This document shows, one piece after another, positions 6,831-14,871 of a stretch of DNA of 28,645 nucleotides. A model generated the notes under the pieces. It saw nothing but the letters and a program-made list of their open reading frames with translations. It made no database searches and was not told the origin of the DNA. A program made the translations under genes and the position numbers. How positions within the stretch are numbered: the first letter of the stretch is position 1; every line of letters begins with the position of its first letter. This stretch comes from JANYCG01 sp031428695 (lineage in GTDB: Bacteria; Pseudomonadota; Gammaproteobacteria; Burkholderiales; Burkholderiaceae_C): assembly GCA_031428695.1 (NCBI GenBank), contig JANOYE010000309.1:1-28645 (forward strand), given 5' to 3'.

Positions 6831-8045
6831 ATGTCCTCATTTGCCCCTGCAGACGTTCCCATCCTGGAGATCGACCCCTTCAGCGAAGAATTTCTCGCCA
6901 ACCCCTACCCAGACCACGAACGCATGCGCGAGGCCGGGCCGGTGGTGTGGCTGGCCAAGTATGGGATTTACGCGACGGCGCGCCACGAACAGGTGCGCGC
7001 CGTGCTGAGCGACCACGTCAACTACATCTCTTCAGCCGGCGTGGGCATCGCAAACTTCAACAAAGAAGCGCCGTTTCGTCCTAAGAGTTTGATTTTGGAG
7101 GCCGACCCGCCGCATCACACCAAATCACGCAACATCCTGGCGCGGATTCTGTCGCCCCGTGTGATTCCGCAAATCCGCGAAGACTTCGCCAAAGCAGCGG
7201 ACGTCATGCTCGATGCCTTGCTCGCCAGCGCCGCCGCCGGCAATGCGGTGGACGGCATCAAAGCGTTGGCCGAACCCTACCCGCTCAAAGTGTTCCCCGA
7301 CGCGGTCGGGCTGGAAGAGATCGGCCGCGAAAACCTGCTGCTTTACGGCGACATGATCTTCAACTCATTTGGCCCGCCCAATGACTTGTTCCTGAACGCC
7401 GCCCAACGTGTGAAACCCGTCACCGCCTGGATCATGGAGCACTGCCAGCGCACGATGTTGCGACCAGGCGGCTTTGGCGACCAGATTTACCAGGCCGCCG
7501 ACGCGGGTGAAATCACCCAGGATGAAGCGCCGATGCTGGTGCGCTCGTTTCTTTCAGCCGGCGTGGACACCACCGTCAACGGCATTGGCAACGCGCTTTT
7601 ATGTTTTGCAGAGCACCCGACCGAGTTTGACAAACTCCGCGCGAACCCCAGCCTGGCGCGCCAGGCGTTTGAAGAAGTGTTGCGGTATGAATCCGCCGTG
7701 CAAACCTTCTTTCGCACCACGTCGCGCGATGTTGAACTGGCCGGCGCGAAGATTCCCGAGAACAACAAAATCGTCGCCTACCTCGGCGGCGCCAACCGTG
7801 ACGCCCGCCAATGGGCCGAGCCGAACCGCTTCAACATCGAGCGCAAAAACATCGGCCACATGGCCTTTGGCACCGGCATCCACGGCTGCGTCGGCCAAGT
7901 GGTGGCGCGGCTCGAAGGTGAATTGATATTGGCTGGCCTGGCCAAACGCTTCAAACGCATTGAACTGGCGGGTGCGCCGACACGTCGGCTGAACAACACG
8001 CTGCGGGCTTTGGCGAACTTGCCGTTGCGCCTCACGCCGGCATAA
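6831..8045 (+). CDS. Cytochrome P450, CYP199A-like (4-methoxybenzoate demethylase type)
   Basis: A 404-residue soluble bacterial P450. The haem-binding loop is FGTGIHGCVGQ with C353 as thiolate; the I-helix has SAGVDTT, and EEVLRYE supplies the ExxR pair. It closely resembles Rhodopseudomonas CYP199A2/A4 as I remember them. R83, S86, R238 and S239 fall at constant offsets from residues reported to hold the benzoate carboxylate in CYP199A4 (R92, S95, R243, S244), and C353 matches C358 with the same offset as the second pair. Those enzymes O-demethylate 4-methoxybenzoate to 4-hydroxybenzoate and formaldehyde. The ATG is 11 bases after the gcvP stop with AAGGA before it, so co-transcription with gcvTHP is likely. 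No ferredoxin or ferredoxin reductase gene is nearby. Confidence 0.88.
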   Translation: MSSFAPADVPILEIDPFSEEFLANPYPDHERMREAGPVVWLAKYGIYATARHEQVRAVLSDHVNYISSAGVGIANFNKEAPFRPKSLILEADPPHHTKSRNILARILSPRVIPQIREDFAKAADVMLDALLASAAAGNAVDGIKALAEPYPLKVFPDAVGLEEIGRENLLLYGDMIFNSFGPPNDLFLNAAQRVKPVTAWIMEHCQRTMLRPGGFGDQIYQAADAGEITQDEAPMLVRSFLSAGVDTTVNGIGNALLCFAEHPTEFDKLRANPSLARQAFEEVLRYESAVQTFFRTTSRDVELAGAKIPENNKIVAYLGGANRDARQWAEPNRFNIERKNIGHMAFGTGIHGCVGQVVARLEGELILAGLAKRFKRIELAGAPTRRLNNTLRALANLPLRLTPA

Positions 8046-8069
8046 ACGGCACGCCCCACAGGTTCGCGC

Positions 8070-8930
8070 TCAAGCGACCCAAGTCTCGCTGCGCTGCCAA
8101 AGTTCAGCTGCCAGCGCCGCATCCTGGGCCAGGCGGCTGGGCGTTTTCACTTGGCACTTGTCGTAATACAGGCCAGTCTCGTTTGCAGCTTTAGGCGAGG
8201 TGGCGCAGTGCAGCGTGGTCAACGCGCCGTCTTCCACGGTGATCATCCAGCGTTTGATGAGTGAGCGCAACGGCCACGGCACCGAGCGCCACACGTCGCT
8301 GGCAACCACGCCGGGGTGCAGCGCGTAGGTCGCGACGCCAGTGCCCGCCAGACGGCGCGACAACTCGGCGCTGAAGAGGGCGTTGGCGAGTTTCGACACG
8401 CTGTATTCAGTCAGGCCAGTTCGCGACACGCTGGGTTGTTGCAGCGCCGCCCAGCCGATTGCAGCGGCCCGGTAGTGGGCGCGGCTGGAGAGCGTGACGA
8501 TGCGCGCGGGCGCGGCCTCCTTGGCAGACGCTTTGATGCGCTCCAGCAGCAATTGGGTCAGCAGAAAATGGCCCAGGTGGTTGGTGCCAAAGGCCAGTTC
8601 GAAGCCTGATTTCGTCATGCCGCGCGCGCCCGCAAGGCCGGCGTTGTTGATAAGCAGGTGCAGCGGCAAATTGCGCTGCAAAAACACTTCGGCGCAGCGC
8701 CGCACAGAATCAAAATCGCCCAAATCAAGCGACAGAAGCTCCAGCTGCGCGCCCGCCACAGCTTTCTTAATGCCTTCGATAGCAGCCTGCCCTGCGCCCG
8801 CTGAACGACAAGCGATGAAAACGTGAAATCCCTTGGCGCAAAGCTCCCGCGCTGTGACCAGGCCAATGCCAGTATTGGCGCCGGTGATCAGAGCGACGCG
8901 GCCATTGCTGGGTGCATTGGATTCAGCCAT
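8070..8930 (-). CDS. SDR family oxidoreductase (retinol dehydrogenase-like)
   Basis: A 286-residue classical-type short-chain dehydrogenase. TGANTGIG (16-23) binds the dinucleotide, ACRS (40-43) favours NADP(H), NNAG is at 95-98, the catalytic serine is in TLSSR (146-150), and Y176/K180 lie in YSVSK. The pattern is that of the retinol-dehydrogenase/WW-oxidoreductase-like SDRs, whose bacterial substrates are mostly unknown. Its ATG overlaps the 3' end of arfB by 8 bases, so the two are translated from one message. It ends 24 bases from the end of the convergent P450 gene. Confidence 0.9.
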   Translation of the reverse strand: MAESNAPSNGRVALITGANTGIGLVTARELCAKGFHVFIACRSAGAGQAAIEGIKKAVAGAQLELLSLDLGDFDSVRRCAEVFLQRNLPLHLLINNAGLAGARGMTKSGFELAFGTNHLGHFLLTQLLLERIKASAKEAAPARIVTLSSRAHYRAAAIGWAALQQPSVSRTGLTEYSVSKLANALFSAELSRRLAGTGVATYALHPGVVASDVWRSVPWPLRSLIKRWMITVEDGALTTLHCATSPKAANETGLYYDKCQVKTPSRLAQDAALAAELWQRSETWVA

Positions 8931-9348
8931 GAAAATCTCCGGGTACTTTAGACCGCTGTGTCTTGGTCACTGAGCGCTGGCTCTTGCCTTCGAGCCGCCG
9001 CTGTTTGGAAGCGAATGTGGGTTTGGTGGCACGGCGCGGTTTGGGTGGCACGGCCACGCTGTTGACCAGCTCGTGCAGGCGGGCAAAGGCGTCGAGCCGG
9101 TTGGCGTCTTGCGTGCGGTGGCTTTGCGCCTTCAAAACCAGTACGCCTTCGGTGGTGATGCGCGAATCACGAAGCGCCAGCAGCCGCTCTTTCACGCCTT
9201 CGGGCAGGCTCGAGGCCGGAATGTCAAAACGCAGGTGGATGGCGCTGGAGACTTTGTTGACGTTTTGCCCGCCCGCGCCCTGCGCGCGGATGGCCGTTAC
9301 CTCGACTTCAGTTTCGCGGACTTCGATGGAATTTGGAACGCTATTCAT
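8923..9348 (-). CDS. arfB: Alternative ribosome-rescue factor ArfB (peptidyl-tRNA hydrolase)
   Basis: A 141-residue class-I release-factor-like protein without a codon-recognition domain. GGQ (26-28) in the context RAQGAGGQNVNKVSSAIHL cleaves peptidyl-tRNA on stalled ribosomes. The C-terminal tail is rich in lysine and arginine (KPRRATKPTFASKQRRLEGK), as needed to enter the empty mRNA channel. Length and layout match E. coli YaeJ/ArfB. It is followed by an overlapping SDR gene. Confidence 0.95.
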   Translation of the reverse strand: MNSVPNSIEVRETEVEVTAIRAQGAGGQNVNKVSSAIHLRFDIPASSLPEGVKERLLALRDSRITTEGVLVLKAQSHRTQDANRLDAFARLHELVNSVAVPPKPRRATKPTFASKQRRLEGKSQRSVTKTQRSKVPGDFHG

Positions 9349-9440
9349 TTAGTAGCAATAGAGCCATTAAATACGTGACTTGGAGTGCCGTTTTTTATCA
9401 AACCAAGGTGAAAGAACGGTTATAATACCCAAATTGGGTA
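9349..9440. repeat. Intergenic element with dispersed repeat and palindrome
   Basis: The stretch between arfB and the quiC-like gene contains CGTGACTTGGAGTGCCG (9374-9390), which matches 20218-20233 with a one-base gap, and CGTGACTTGGAG is identical to 26771-26782. Toward the other end lies TATAAT (9421-9426) running into a perfect palindrome, TACCCAA-A-TTGGGTA (9426-9440). The palindrome could serve as an operator or as a weak end signal for the minus-strand operon. The element overlaps the upstream region of arfB. Confidence 0.5.
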
Positions 9441-9451
9441 CGACTCATGCC

Positions 9452-10348
9452 CTACCGCCGCCGCAAACGCATTTGGTTCGGCAGCGGCACCGAGCGGCGC
9501 AACACGCCCTCGCCCAGCCACAGCGCCGATTTGCGGGCACGCGCGGCAACTGTCTCGAGCGGCATGCCCTGGTAGTCGTCATTGAAGACCTCAAAGCTGT
9601 AGTCGCCCCGGTATCCCATCTGGTGCAGTTTGAGCGTGAGCGCGGCCACGGCTTCGCTGTGCACGCCTTCGCCGGGGAACACCCGAAAGGTGCGCGCCGT
9701 GCTGATGCGCTCTTCCACCGATTTGATTTCGTTCCACATGAAATCCGCCAATTGCACGAGGAAGATTTTGTTCGGGTCAACCAGTTCTAACTCGTCCAGC
9801 GGCGTTTTCGCCGCCAGCATATGGAAAGAGTCAAAACCCAGGCCCAGGTTGGGCATGTCGGCCTGCGAGACCACGTCCCAAGCCTGCGGAAACTCATTGA
9901 TGGTGCGCCCCCAGGAGAGGCCTTCAAAGGCGATCTTGATGTCTTTGGGGATGGCCAGCATCGCCAGTTTGCGCAAGTCTTTGATGATGGCCGAAGTCTC
10001 GCCGGTGGCATGGGTTGAAGTCGATGAACACGCCAGCATCAGGCCGCAACCCAGCGCATGGCACATCTCCAGCATGGACTTGGCGATATCGATTTTGTAG
10101 TCGTGCAAGTGCCCGCTCAAGCCCTCGAAATCGCGCAGCACCTGAAAACCGGTGACGCGCAAGCCACTGTCTTTGACTTCTTGCACCGCAGCACGCCAGC
10201 CTTCAGGGTGGCCCACCAGGTCGCGCGCGAGCAGCATCACTTGCGTGAACCCTGCGCCCCTGATCGCGTCGAGCTTGGCCTTGAGCGGCCCGGCCAGGGT
10301 GATGGTGTCCATGCCGAAATCATCGATGTTGCCTTCGAAGTGGCTCAT
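9452..10348 (-). CDS. 3-Dehydroshikimate dehydratase-like TIM-barrel protein (QuiC N-domain type)
   Basis: A 298-residue xylose-isomerase-like TIM barrel. It aligns by eye with the N-terminal domain of Pseudomonas QuiC: FQVLRDFEG (68-76), AFEGLSWGR (140-148), GFDSFHML (171-178), FLVQLADF (196-203) and SFEVFND (251-257). E142, D173, Q199 and E253 match, nearly at constant spacing, the metal ligands reported for P. putida QuiC1 (from memory E134, D165, Q191, E239). QuiC turns 3-dehydroshikimate into protocatechuate. In Pseudomonas this domain is fused to an HPPD-like domain; here that partner is the separate gene 6 bases upstream. Last gene of the liv-type operon. A different sugar-phosphate isomerase activity remains possible. 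Confidence 0.78.
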   Translation of the reverse strand: MSHFEGNIDDFGMDTITLAGPLKAKLDAIRGAGFTQVMLLARDLVGHPEGWRAAVQEVKDSGLRVTGFQVLRDFEGLSGHLHDYKIDIAKSMLEMCHALGCGLMLACSSTSTHATGETSAIIKDLRKLAMLAIPKDIKIAFEGLSWGRTINEFPQAWDVVSQADMPNLGLGFDSFHMLAAKTPLDELELVDPNKIFLVQLADFMWNEIKSVEERISTARTFRVFPGEGVHSEAVAALTLKLHQMGYRGDYSFEVFNDDYQGMPLETVAARARKSALWLGEGVLRRSVPLPNQMRLRRR

Positions 10349-10354
10349 GGCGGT

Positions 10355-11260
10355 TCAGCCCTGCGCTGCAGCGCGGTCGTCGTGCACGAGTTCAAACATC
10401 ACACTGCCCATGAGCGTGCGCGTCAACGCGCCACGGGCCTCAGACCCTTTGCTTTTGGCCGCCAAAAACTCAACGCCGCGTTGCTGCAGCTGCGCCACGG
10501 TAGATGGCACATCGGGTGTGCCCAGGCCCAGGCGCTGCAGGCACTCGTCGTCTTCCACATCCAGCACGGTTGGCTCAGGCTCGATCAACTGCAAATAGAA
10601 ACTCAGGCAGGGGCTTCGCAGAATGCGGCCTTTGGGCAAGATGCCGAAGCGCTCCTCGCTGGGCAGCGCGGTGAAGCCAAACAGCGCGCCGTAAAACTCG
10701 GTCCAGTCGTCGGTGCGGTCGTTGCCGATGTATTGAACCACGCCAAAGAAATGCAGGCCGGCCACGGCAGGCGGGCGCTGCTCTACCGTGGGAATCGGCG
10801 TGAAGTCCACGTCGTAAATCGAGAACTCTTTGTGGCGGTCGACAAAATAAATGCGGCTGGCGCCTACGCCATGCACTGCCGGAATGTTCAGCTCCATCAC
10901 CTCGACTTGCACCGGCACGGCCCAGGCGCCCCGGTCCAGCGCGCGCCGGTAGGCGGCGCCGGCGTCGCGCACACGCAGCGCGATGGCGGCGATTACTGGC
11001 TTTTCAGACAACGCTGCGCCACTGCTGTGGGCATTGACGATGATGTTGATGCCGCCTTGGCGGTACAGCAGCACCTCGCGCGAGCGGTGCCGCGCGATTG
11101 GCCGGAACCCCATGCCTTCAAGCACCTGGCCCAAGGCCTGCGGTTTGGAGGTGGCGTATTCGATGAACTCAATGCCGTCCAGCCCCAGCGGGTTGCTGCC
11201 TTCGTTGATCTCTTCGCGAGCCGAGGCACTCGCCGCAGCCGTGCCGACAGAATTAAGCAT
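10355..11260 (-). CDS. HPPD-like two-domain VOC protein (QuiC C-domain type)
   Basis: A 301-residue protein of two vicinal-oxygen-chelate modules, similar to 4-hydroxyphenylpyruvate dioxygenase and to the C-terminal half of bacterial QuiC. Landmarks are GLDGIEFIEYA near the N terminus, RIYFVDRHKEFSIYDVDF in the middle, AGLHFFGVVQYIG at the start of module 2 and MGSVMFELVHDD at its end. Of the three expected iron ligands, the first His (LHFFG) and the final Glu (FELVH) are visible. The middle His position seems to be Arg (LQRLGLGTPD), so genuine dioxygenase activity is doubtful. The start is the ATG at 11260 with GGAGGA 6 bases upstream, rather than the longer frame from 11326. It sits 28 bases after livF. 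Confidence 0.82.
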   Translation of the reverse strand: MLNSVGTAAASASAREEINEGSNPLGLDGIEFIEYATSKPQALGQVLEGMGFRPIARHRSREVLLYRQGGINIIVNAHSSGAALSEKPVIAAIALRVRDAGAAYRRALDRGAWAVPVQVEVMELNIPAVHGVGASRIYFVDRHKEFSIYDVDFTPIPTVEQRPPAVAGLHFFGVVQYIGNDRTDDWTEFYGALFGFTALPSEERFGILPKGRILRSPCLSFYLQLIEPEPTVLDVEDDECLQRLGLGTPDVPSTVAQLQQRGVEFLAAKSKGSEARGALTRTLMGSVMFELVHDDRAAAQG

Positions 11261-11288
11261 GTTGTCCTCCAGACTCGGTGCGGCCTGA

Positions 11289-12098
11289 TTATGCAGGCTC
11301 GGTTTGTGCCACGGCCGCCACCCCACCCGGCAAATGGCCGCCGCCGAGGAACAGCCGCTCGATGTTCGGGTCGGCCAGCAGTTCGCCGGCCCGTTTGTGC
11401 AGCACCAGGCGGCCCGACTCCAACGCGATGGCCTCGTCGGCCATCTTCAGCGCGCTCTTGACGTTTTGCTCCACCATCAAGATGGTTGTGCCTTCGGTGG
11501 CAAGTTTGCGCAGCAGTTTGAACACGTCTTGCACCACGATGGGCGAGAGGCCGATGGAAGGCTCGTCGATCAACAACACCTTGGGGCGCAGAAGCAAAGC
11601 GCGGCCCACTTCGAGCTGCTTTTGTTCGCCGCCCGAAAGCGCGCTGGCCTGGCTGTTGATGCGCTGCTTGACCCTTGGGAACAAATCCAGCACCTCAGGA
11701 ATGCGCTCCTTGGTCAACTTCTGGCCGATGGTGATGCCGCCCAGCTCCAGGTTTTCCATCACCGTGAGTTGCGGGAACAGGTTTCGGCCCTGGGGCACGA
11801 AGGCCACACCTTTGGCCAGCAGGGTTTTCGGATCAGCGCCGCCGATGTCTTCACCATTGAGCAGCACCCGGCCCTGTCGCGGCTGCAGCAGGCCAAACAG
11901 GGTTTTGAGCACGGTCGATTTGCCCGCGCCATTGGGGCCCAGCAGCAGTGTGATCTTGCCGCGTTTGGCCTTGAGGCTCAGGTTGTTCAGGATCATGAAC
12001 TCTTTGTAGCCCGCCACCACGTTGTCGAATTCAATGCAGATGTCGCCCGTGGCGCTGGAGTGCGAGGACGCGTCAATAGTAGACAAATTGGATGTCAT
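11289..12098 (-). CDS. livF: Branched-chain/aromatic acid ABC transporter ATPase (LivF type)
   Basis: A 269-residue ATPase of the LivF family. GPNGAGKST (54-62) is the Walker A loop, LSGGEQKQLEVGRAL is the signature, and VLLIDEPSIGL carries Walker B, followed by the switch histidine region. The ATG at 12098 follows the LivG stop by two bases; a longer frame upstream runs through livG and is not needed. It pairs with LivG to power the LivHM permease. LivF systems import branched-chain amino acids, but many soil-bacterial copies take up aromatic acids, amides or urea. Confidence 0.95.
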   Translation of the reverse strand: MTSNLSTIDASSHSSATGDICIEFDNVVAGYKEFMILNNLSLKAKRGKITLLLGPNGAGKSTVLKTLFGLLQPRQGRVLLNGEDIGGADPKTLLAKGVAFVPQGRNLFPQLTVMENLELGGITIGQKLTKERIPEVLDLFPRVKQRINSQASALSGGEQKQLEVGRALLLRPKVLLIDEPSIGLSPIVVQDVFKLLRKLATEGTTILMVEQNVKSALKMADEAIALESGRLVLHKRAGELLADPNIERLFLGGGHLPGGVAAVAQTEPA

Positions 12099-12100
12099 CG

Positions 12101-12871
12101 TCAGGCCCCCAGGTAGGCGTCCAGCACCTGTTTGTTGCCGCGAATTTCCGCTGGCGTGCCAATGGCCATCACCTGGCCCTCGACCAGGACCATGATGCGG
12201 TGGCACAAATCCATCACAAAGTCCATGTTGTGCTCGATCACGACAAACGAGCTTTTTTTGCCGAAGCGCGGGTTTTGGTTCAAGTCTTTGAGCAGCGTGG
12301 AGATGCCGCCGACCAGGCTGGGGTTGACACCCGCGCAGGGCTCGTCAAGCAGCACCAGATCTGGCTCGCTCATGAAGGCCATGGCGATGTCCACCAGCTT
12401 TTGCTGGCCGTAACTGAGCGTGCCGGCTTTCAGGTGCGCCACATGTTCGATGCGGAACTGCTTGATGAGGGCGTCCGCCCGGTCGCCCAGGCCAGAATCT
12501 GGCGGGCCGAAGATGCGGCTGAACATGCTGCCTTTGTGCTCTTGCGCGGCGACGATAAGGTTGTCGCGCACGGTCATCTTGCCAAACACCTGCAGCGTTT
12601 GAAACGTGCGGCCCACGCCGCGGCGGCTCAGGTCGAGCGGGCCGTGGTGGGTGACGTCTTCCCCTTTGAGCTCGATCATGCCGGCGTCTGGCGTGATCTG
12701 CCCGAGCATGGAATTGAACAGCGTAGTTTTGCCGGAACCATTGGGGCCGATCACACCAAAAATCTCGCCCGGCATCACCTCAAAACTCACACCGCCCACG
12801 GCCTGGATGGCGCCGTAGGCTTTTTTCAGGCCGGTCACTTTGAGAATCGGGGCCACTGTCGAGGCATTCAT
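12101..12871 (-). CDS. livG: Branched-chain/aromatic acid ABC transporter ATPase (LivG type)
   Basis: A 256-residue ATPase of the LivG family. GPNGSGKTT (42-50) is Walker A, LSYGQQKLVDIAMAF is the family-specific signature, and LVLLDEPCAGVNP is Walker B. The C-terminal QVLDAYLGA end is typical of LivG. It overlaps the end of livM by 4 bases (ATGA) and is followed by livF after two bases, so translation is coupled. Confidence 0.95.
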   Translation of the reverse strand: MNASTVAPILKVTGLKKAYGAIQAVGGVSFEVMPGEIFGVIGPNGSGKTTLFNSMLGQITPDAGMIELKGEDVTHHGPLDLSRRGVGRTFQTLQVFGKMTVRDNLIVAAQEHKGSMFSRIFGPPDSGLGDRADALIKQFRIEHVAHLKAGTLSYGQQKLVDIAMAFMSEPDLVLLDEPCAGVNPSLVGGISTLLKDLNQNPRFGKKSSFVVIEHNMDFVMDLCHRIMVLVEGQVMAIGTPAEIRGNKQVLDAYLGA

Positions 12872-13863
12872 GGCTGAACCCCCATCGTCGAGACGGCGGC
12901 AGCGCGCTTTTCACTGGCGAGTTTCGAATCGCGTTTGGCCCGGATGCGATCTGGCAGGCTCAACAAACCATCGGGCAACCAGACCATCATCAGAACCACC
13001 ACGCCGCCGAACAACGGCAAATACCAGTCTGACATTTTGGGCACGTCGCGCATCCACTCCGGCACGATCACGCCGACCACCGCGCCAAGCACAGGCCCTA
13101 GGAAGTAACCCGGCCCGCCCACCACGACCATCAGGTACATCATGATGGAAATGCCCACCGCAAATGGCGCGGGCTCAATGTATTCCACCAACGGCGCAAA
13201 CAAGGCCCCGGCCACACCGGCATACACCGCGCCGATGGCAAATGCCAGCAGCGTGTAGGTGCGGGTGTCCACGCCCAAGCTCTCTGCGCGGATCGGGTTG
13301 TCGCGCAACGCCGTAAAGGCCTTGCCCCAAGGAGAGCGCAGCAAGCCGGCCAACAACAGCGCAAAGACCAGCACCACGGCCAGCACGAAGTAGTAATAGG
13401 CCAGGTTTTTGTCCAGCGACAAACCCAGGAAGCCCGGCCGCGCGATGTTGTTGATGCCGAAGGTGCCGCCCGTCAGCCACTCTTCATTGCGCATCACCAG
13501 GTAGATGGCGGTGTTGAACCCCAGCGTGGCAAAGGCCAGGTAAATGGTTTGCACCCGCAGCGCCGGGAAGCCCAAAATGATGCCGGTCACGAAACAAATC
13601 AGCATGCCAACCGGCAACCCGAGCCACCAGCTGAACCCGGCTTTCATCAAGATCGCCACCGCATAAGCGCCCAGGCCGAAAAACGCCGCATGCCCGAGTG
13701 ATTTCTGCCCAGCGTAACCGACCGTGAGGTTCAACCCCATGGTTGCCAATACAAAGATGAGCCAATAACTCATCAAATAAATGCCGTAGTTTTTCAGGAA
13801 CTGGGGCGTCACCAGCAGAAAAACCGCTGCCAGCAAGGCCATGGCCAGATGCGAGCGTTTCAT
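12868..13863 (-). CDS. livM: ABC transporter permease (LivM type)
   Basis: A 331-residue inner-membrane permease with about nine or ten hydrophobic segments. It carries the LivM landmark NLTVGYAGQKSLGHAAFFGL (45-64), whose glycine-rich core is conserved in the family, and a C-terminal LPDGLL followed by a charged tail. It forms the translocation channel with LivH. It overlaps livH and livG by 4 bases at each end. Confidence 0.95.
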   Translation of the reverse strand: MKRSHLAMALLAAVFLLVTPQFLKNYGIYLMSYWLIFVLATMGLNLTVGYAGQKSLGHAAFFGLGAYAVAILMKAGFSWWLGLPVGMLICFVTGIILGFPALRVQTIYLAFATLGFNTAIYLVMRNEEWLTGGTFGINNIARPGFLGLSLDKNLAYYYFVLAVVLVFALLLAGLLRSPWGKAFTALRDNPIRAESLGVDTRTYTLLAFAIGAVYAGVAGALFAPLVEYIEPAPFAVGISIMMYLMVVVGGPGYFLGPVLGAVVGVIVPEWMRDVPKMSDWYLPLFGGVVVLMMVWLPDGLLSLPDRIRAKRDSKLASEKRAAAVSTMGVQP

Positions 13864-14735
13864 ACCTTGCGCTCCTCTTTGCGCCCGAGCAATCCTTGCG
13901 GCTTGAAGAGGATCACCACCATGAAGATGATGAGGGCCACGGCGTCTTTGTAGGCCGGCGATATGTAGGCGGCGGCCAGGTTTTCACTCACGCCCACCAG
14001 CAAGCCGCCTAAAAGCGCGCCGCGCGAGTTGTTGAAACCGCCGATGATCGCGGCGAAAAACGCCTTCGTGCCCAGGCCATCACCCATGTCGAACTTCGCG
14101 AGGTAGGTTGGCGTGACCAGCACCGCCGCTGCCGTGGCCAACACCGCATTGATGGCGAAGGTGTAAAAAATCATGCGCGGCACATTGATGCCCAGCACCG
14201 TGGCGCTTTCGGTGTTTTGCGCCACCGCCTGCATGGCGCGGCCCGTGACGGTTTTGGCCAGGAAGGCCTGCGTGCCGAAAACAATCAACAGCGCCACCAC
14301 CAAGGTGCCCACGTCAGACATGCTGACCGTGACGCCGCCAAATTTAAACAGCGTTTCCGAAAACAAGCTCGGAAACGGGTGCGGCTCGGCGCTGTAGGCC
14401 GCCTTCACCGAATTGCGCATGACAATGGACAGGCCAATGGTCGCCACCACAATCGGCATCATGCCGAATTTGAACAAGGGGTCCACCAGGCCGCGTTTGA
14501 AGACCCAGCCCAACACCGCCACCGAGACCAACGCCGCCAGGAAGATGCTGAGCGTGAAGGGCGCGCCCATCGCCATGAAACCCAGCATGGCGAAGGCCGG
14601 CAACATGACGAACTCGCCCTGCGCGAAATTGATGGTGCCGGCCGCCTGCCACAACAGGGTGAAACCCAGCGCAGCCAAGCCATAAATGCAACCCACGGCC
14701 ATGCCGCTGAAGAGCAGTTGAAAGAAATCTGTCAT
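13860..14735 (-). CDS. livH: ABC transporter permease (LivH type)
   Basis: A 291-residue inner-membrane permease with about eight hydrophobic segments. Family landmarks are GLAALGFTLLWQAAGTINFA (residues 20-39) and GGFNNSRGALLGGLLVGV near the C terminus. It pairs with LivM. The 136-base gap between it and the binding-protein gene holds a 9-base tandem repeat but no clear terminator, so it probably shares the promoter upstream of the binding protein. Confidence 0.95.
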   Translation of the reverse strand: MTDFFQLLFSGMAVGCIYGLAALGFTLLWQAAGTINFAQGEFVMLPAFAMLGFMAMGAPFTLSIFLAALVSVAVLGWVFKRGLVDPLFKFGMMPIVVATIGLSIVMRNSVKAAYSAEPHPFPSLFSETLFKFGGVTVSMSDVGTLVVALLIVFGTQAFLAKTVTGRAMQAVAQNTESATVLGINVPRMIFYTFAINAVLATAAAVLVTPTYLAKFDMGDGLGTKAFFAAIIGGFNNSRGALLGGLLVGVSENLAAAYISPAYKDAVALIIFMVVILFKPQGLLGRKEERKV

Positions 14736-14742
14736 GACAGGA

Positions 14743-14769
14743 GTGGCGGGTGTGGCGGGTGTGGCGGTG
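14743..14769. repeat. Three tandem copies of a 9-base unit
   Basis: GTGGCGGGT at 14743-14751 and 14752-14760 is followed by the near-copy GTGGCGGTG at 14761-14769. It sits immediately upstream of the livH start on the minus strand, where the ribosome binding site should be, and no normal Shine-Dalgarno is visible there. A changing copy number could alter livH translation. Confidence 0.65.
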
Positions 14770-14871
14770 TGCCCATGTGCGGCCCGATCGCCGCATACAA
14801 CAATGCCCTGACTCTACTGCGCAACCAGCATGGCGCGCAAGCGAGGCAGGGCATGAAGGGGGGCTTTGGAA

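Noticed and set aside
10355..11260. Calling the HPPD-like gene a true 4-hydroxyphenylpyruvate dioxygenase (hpd)
   Set aside because: One iron ligand seems replaced and the gene sits beside a QuiC-like barrel, not with tyrosine-degradation genes.
10355..11326. Longer start at 11326 for the HPPD-like protein
   Set aside because: It would run back into livF, has no ribosome binding site and is not conserved, whereas 11260 has GGAGGA at the right distance.
10058..11461. Long open frame (about 467 codons) on the plus strand
   Set aside because: It is antisense to the QuiC-like barrel, the HPPD-like gene and livF, all of which have clear family motifs.
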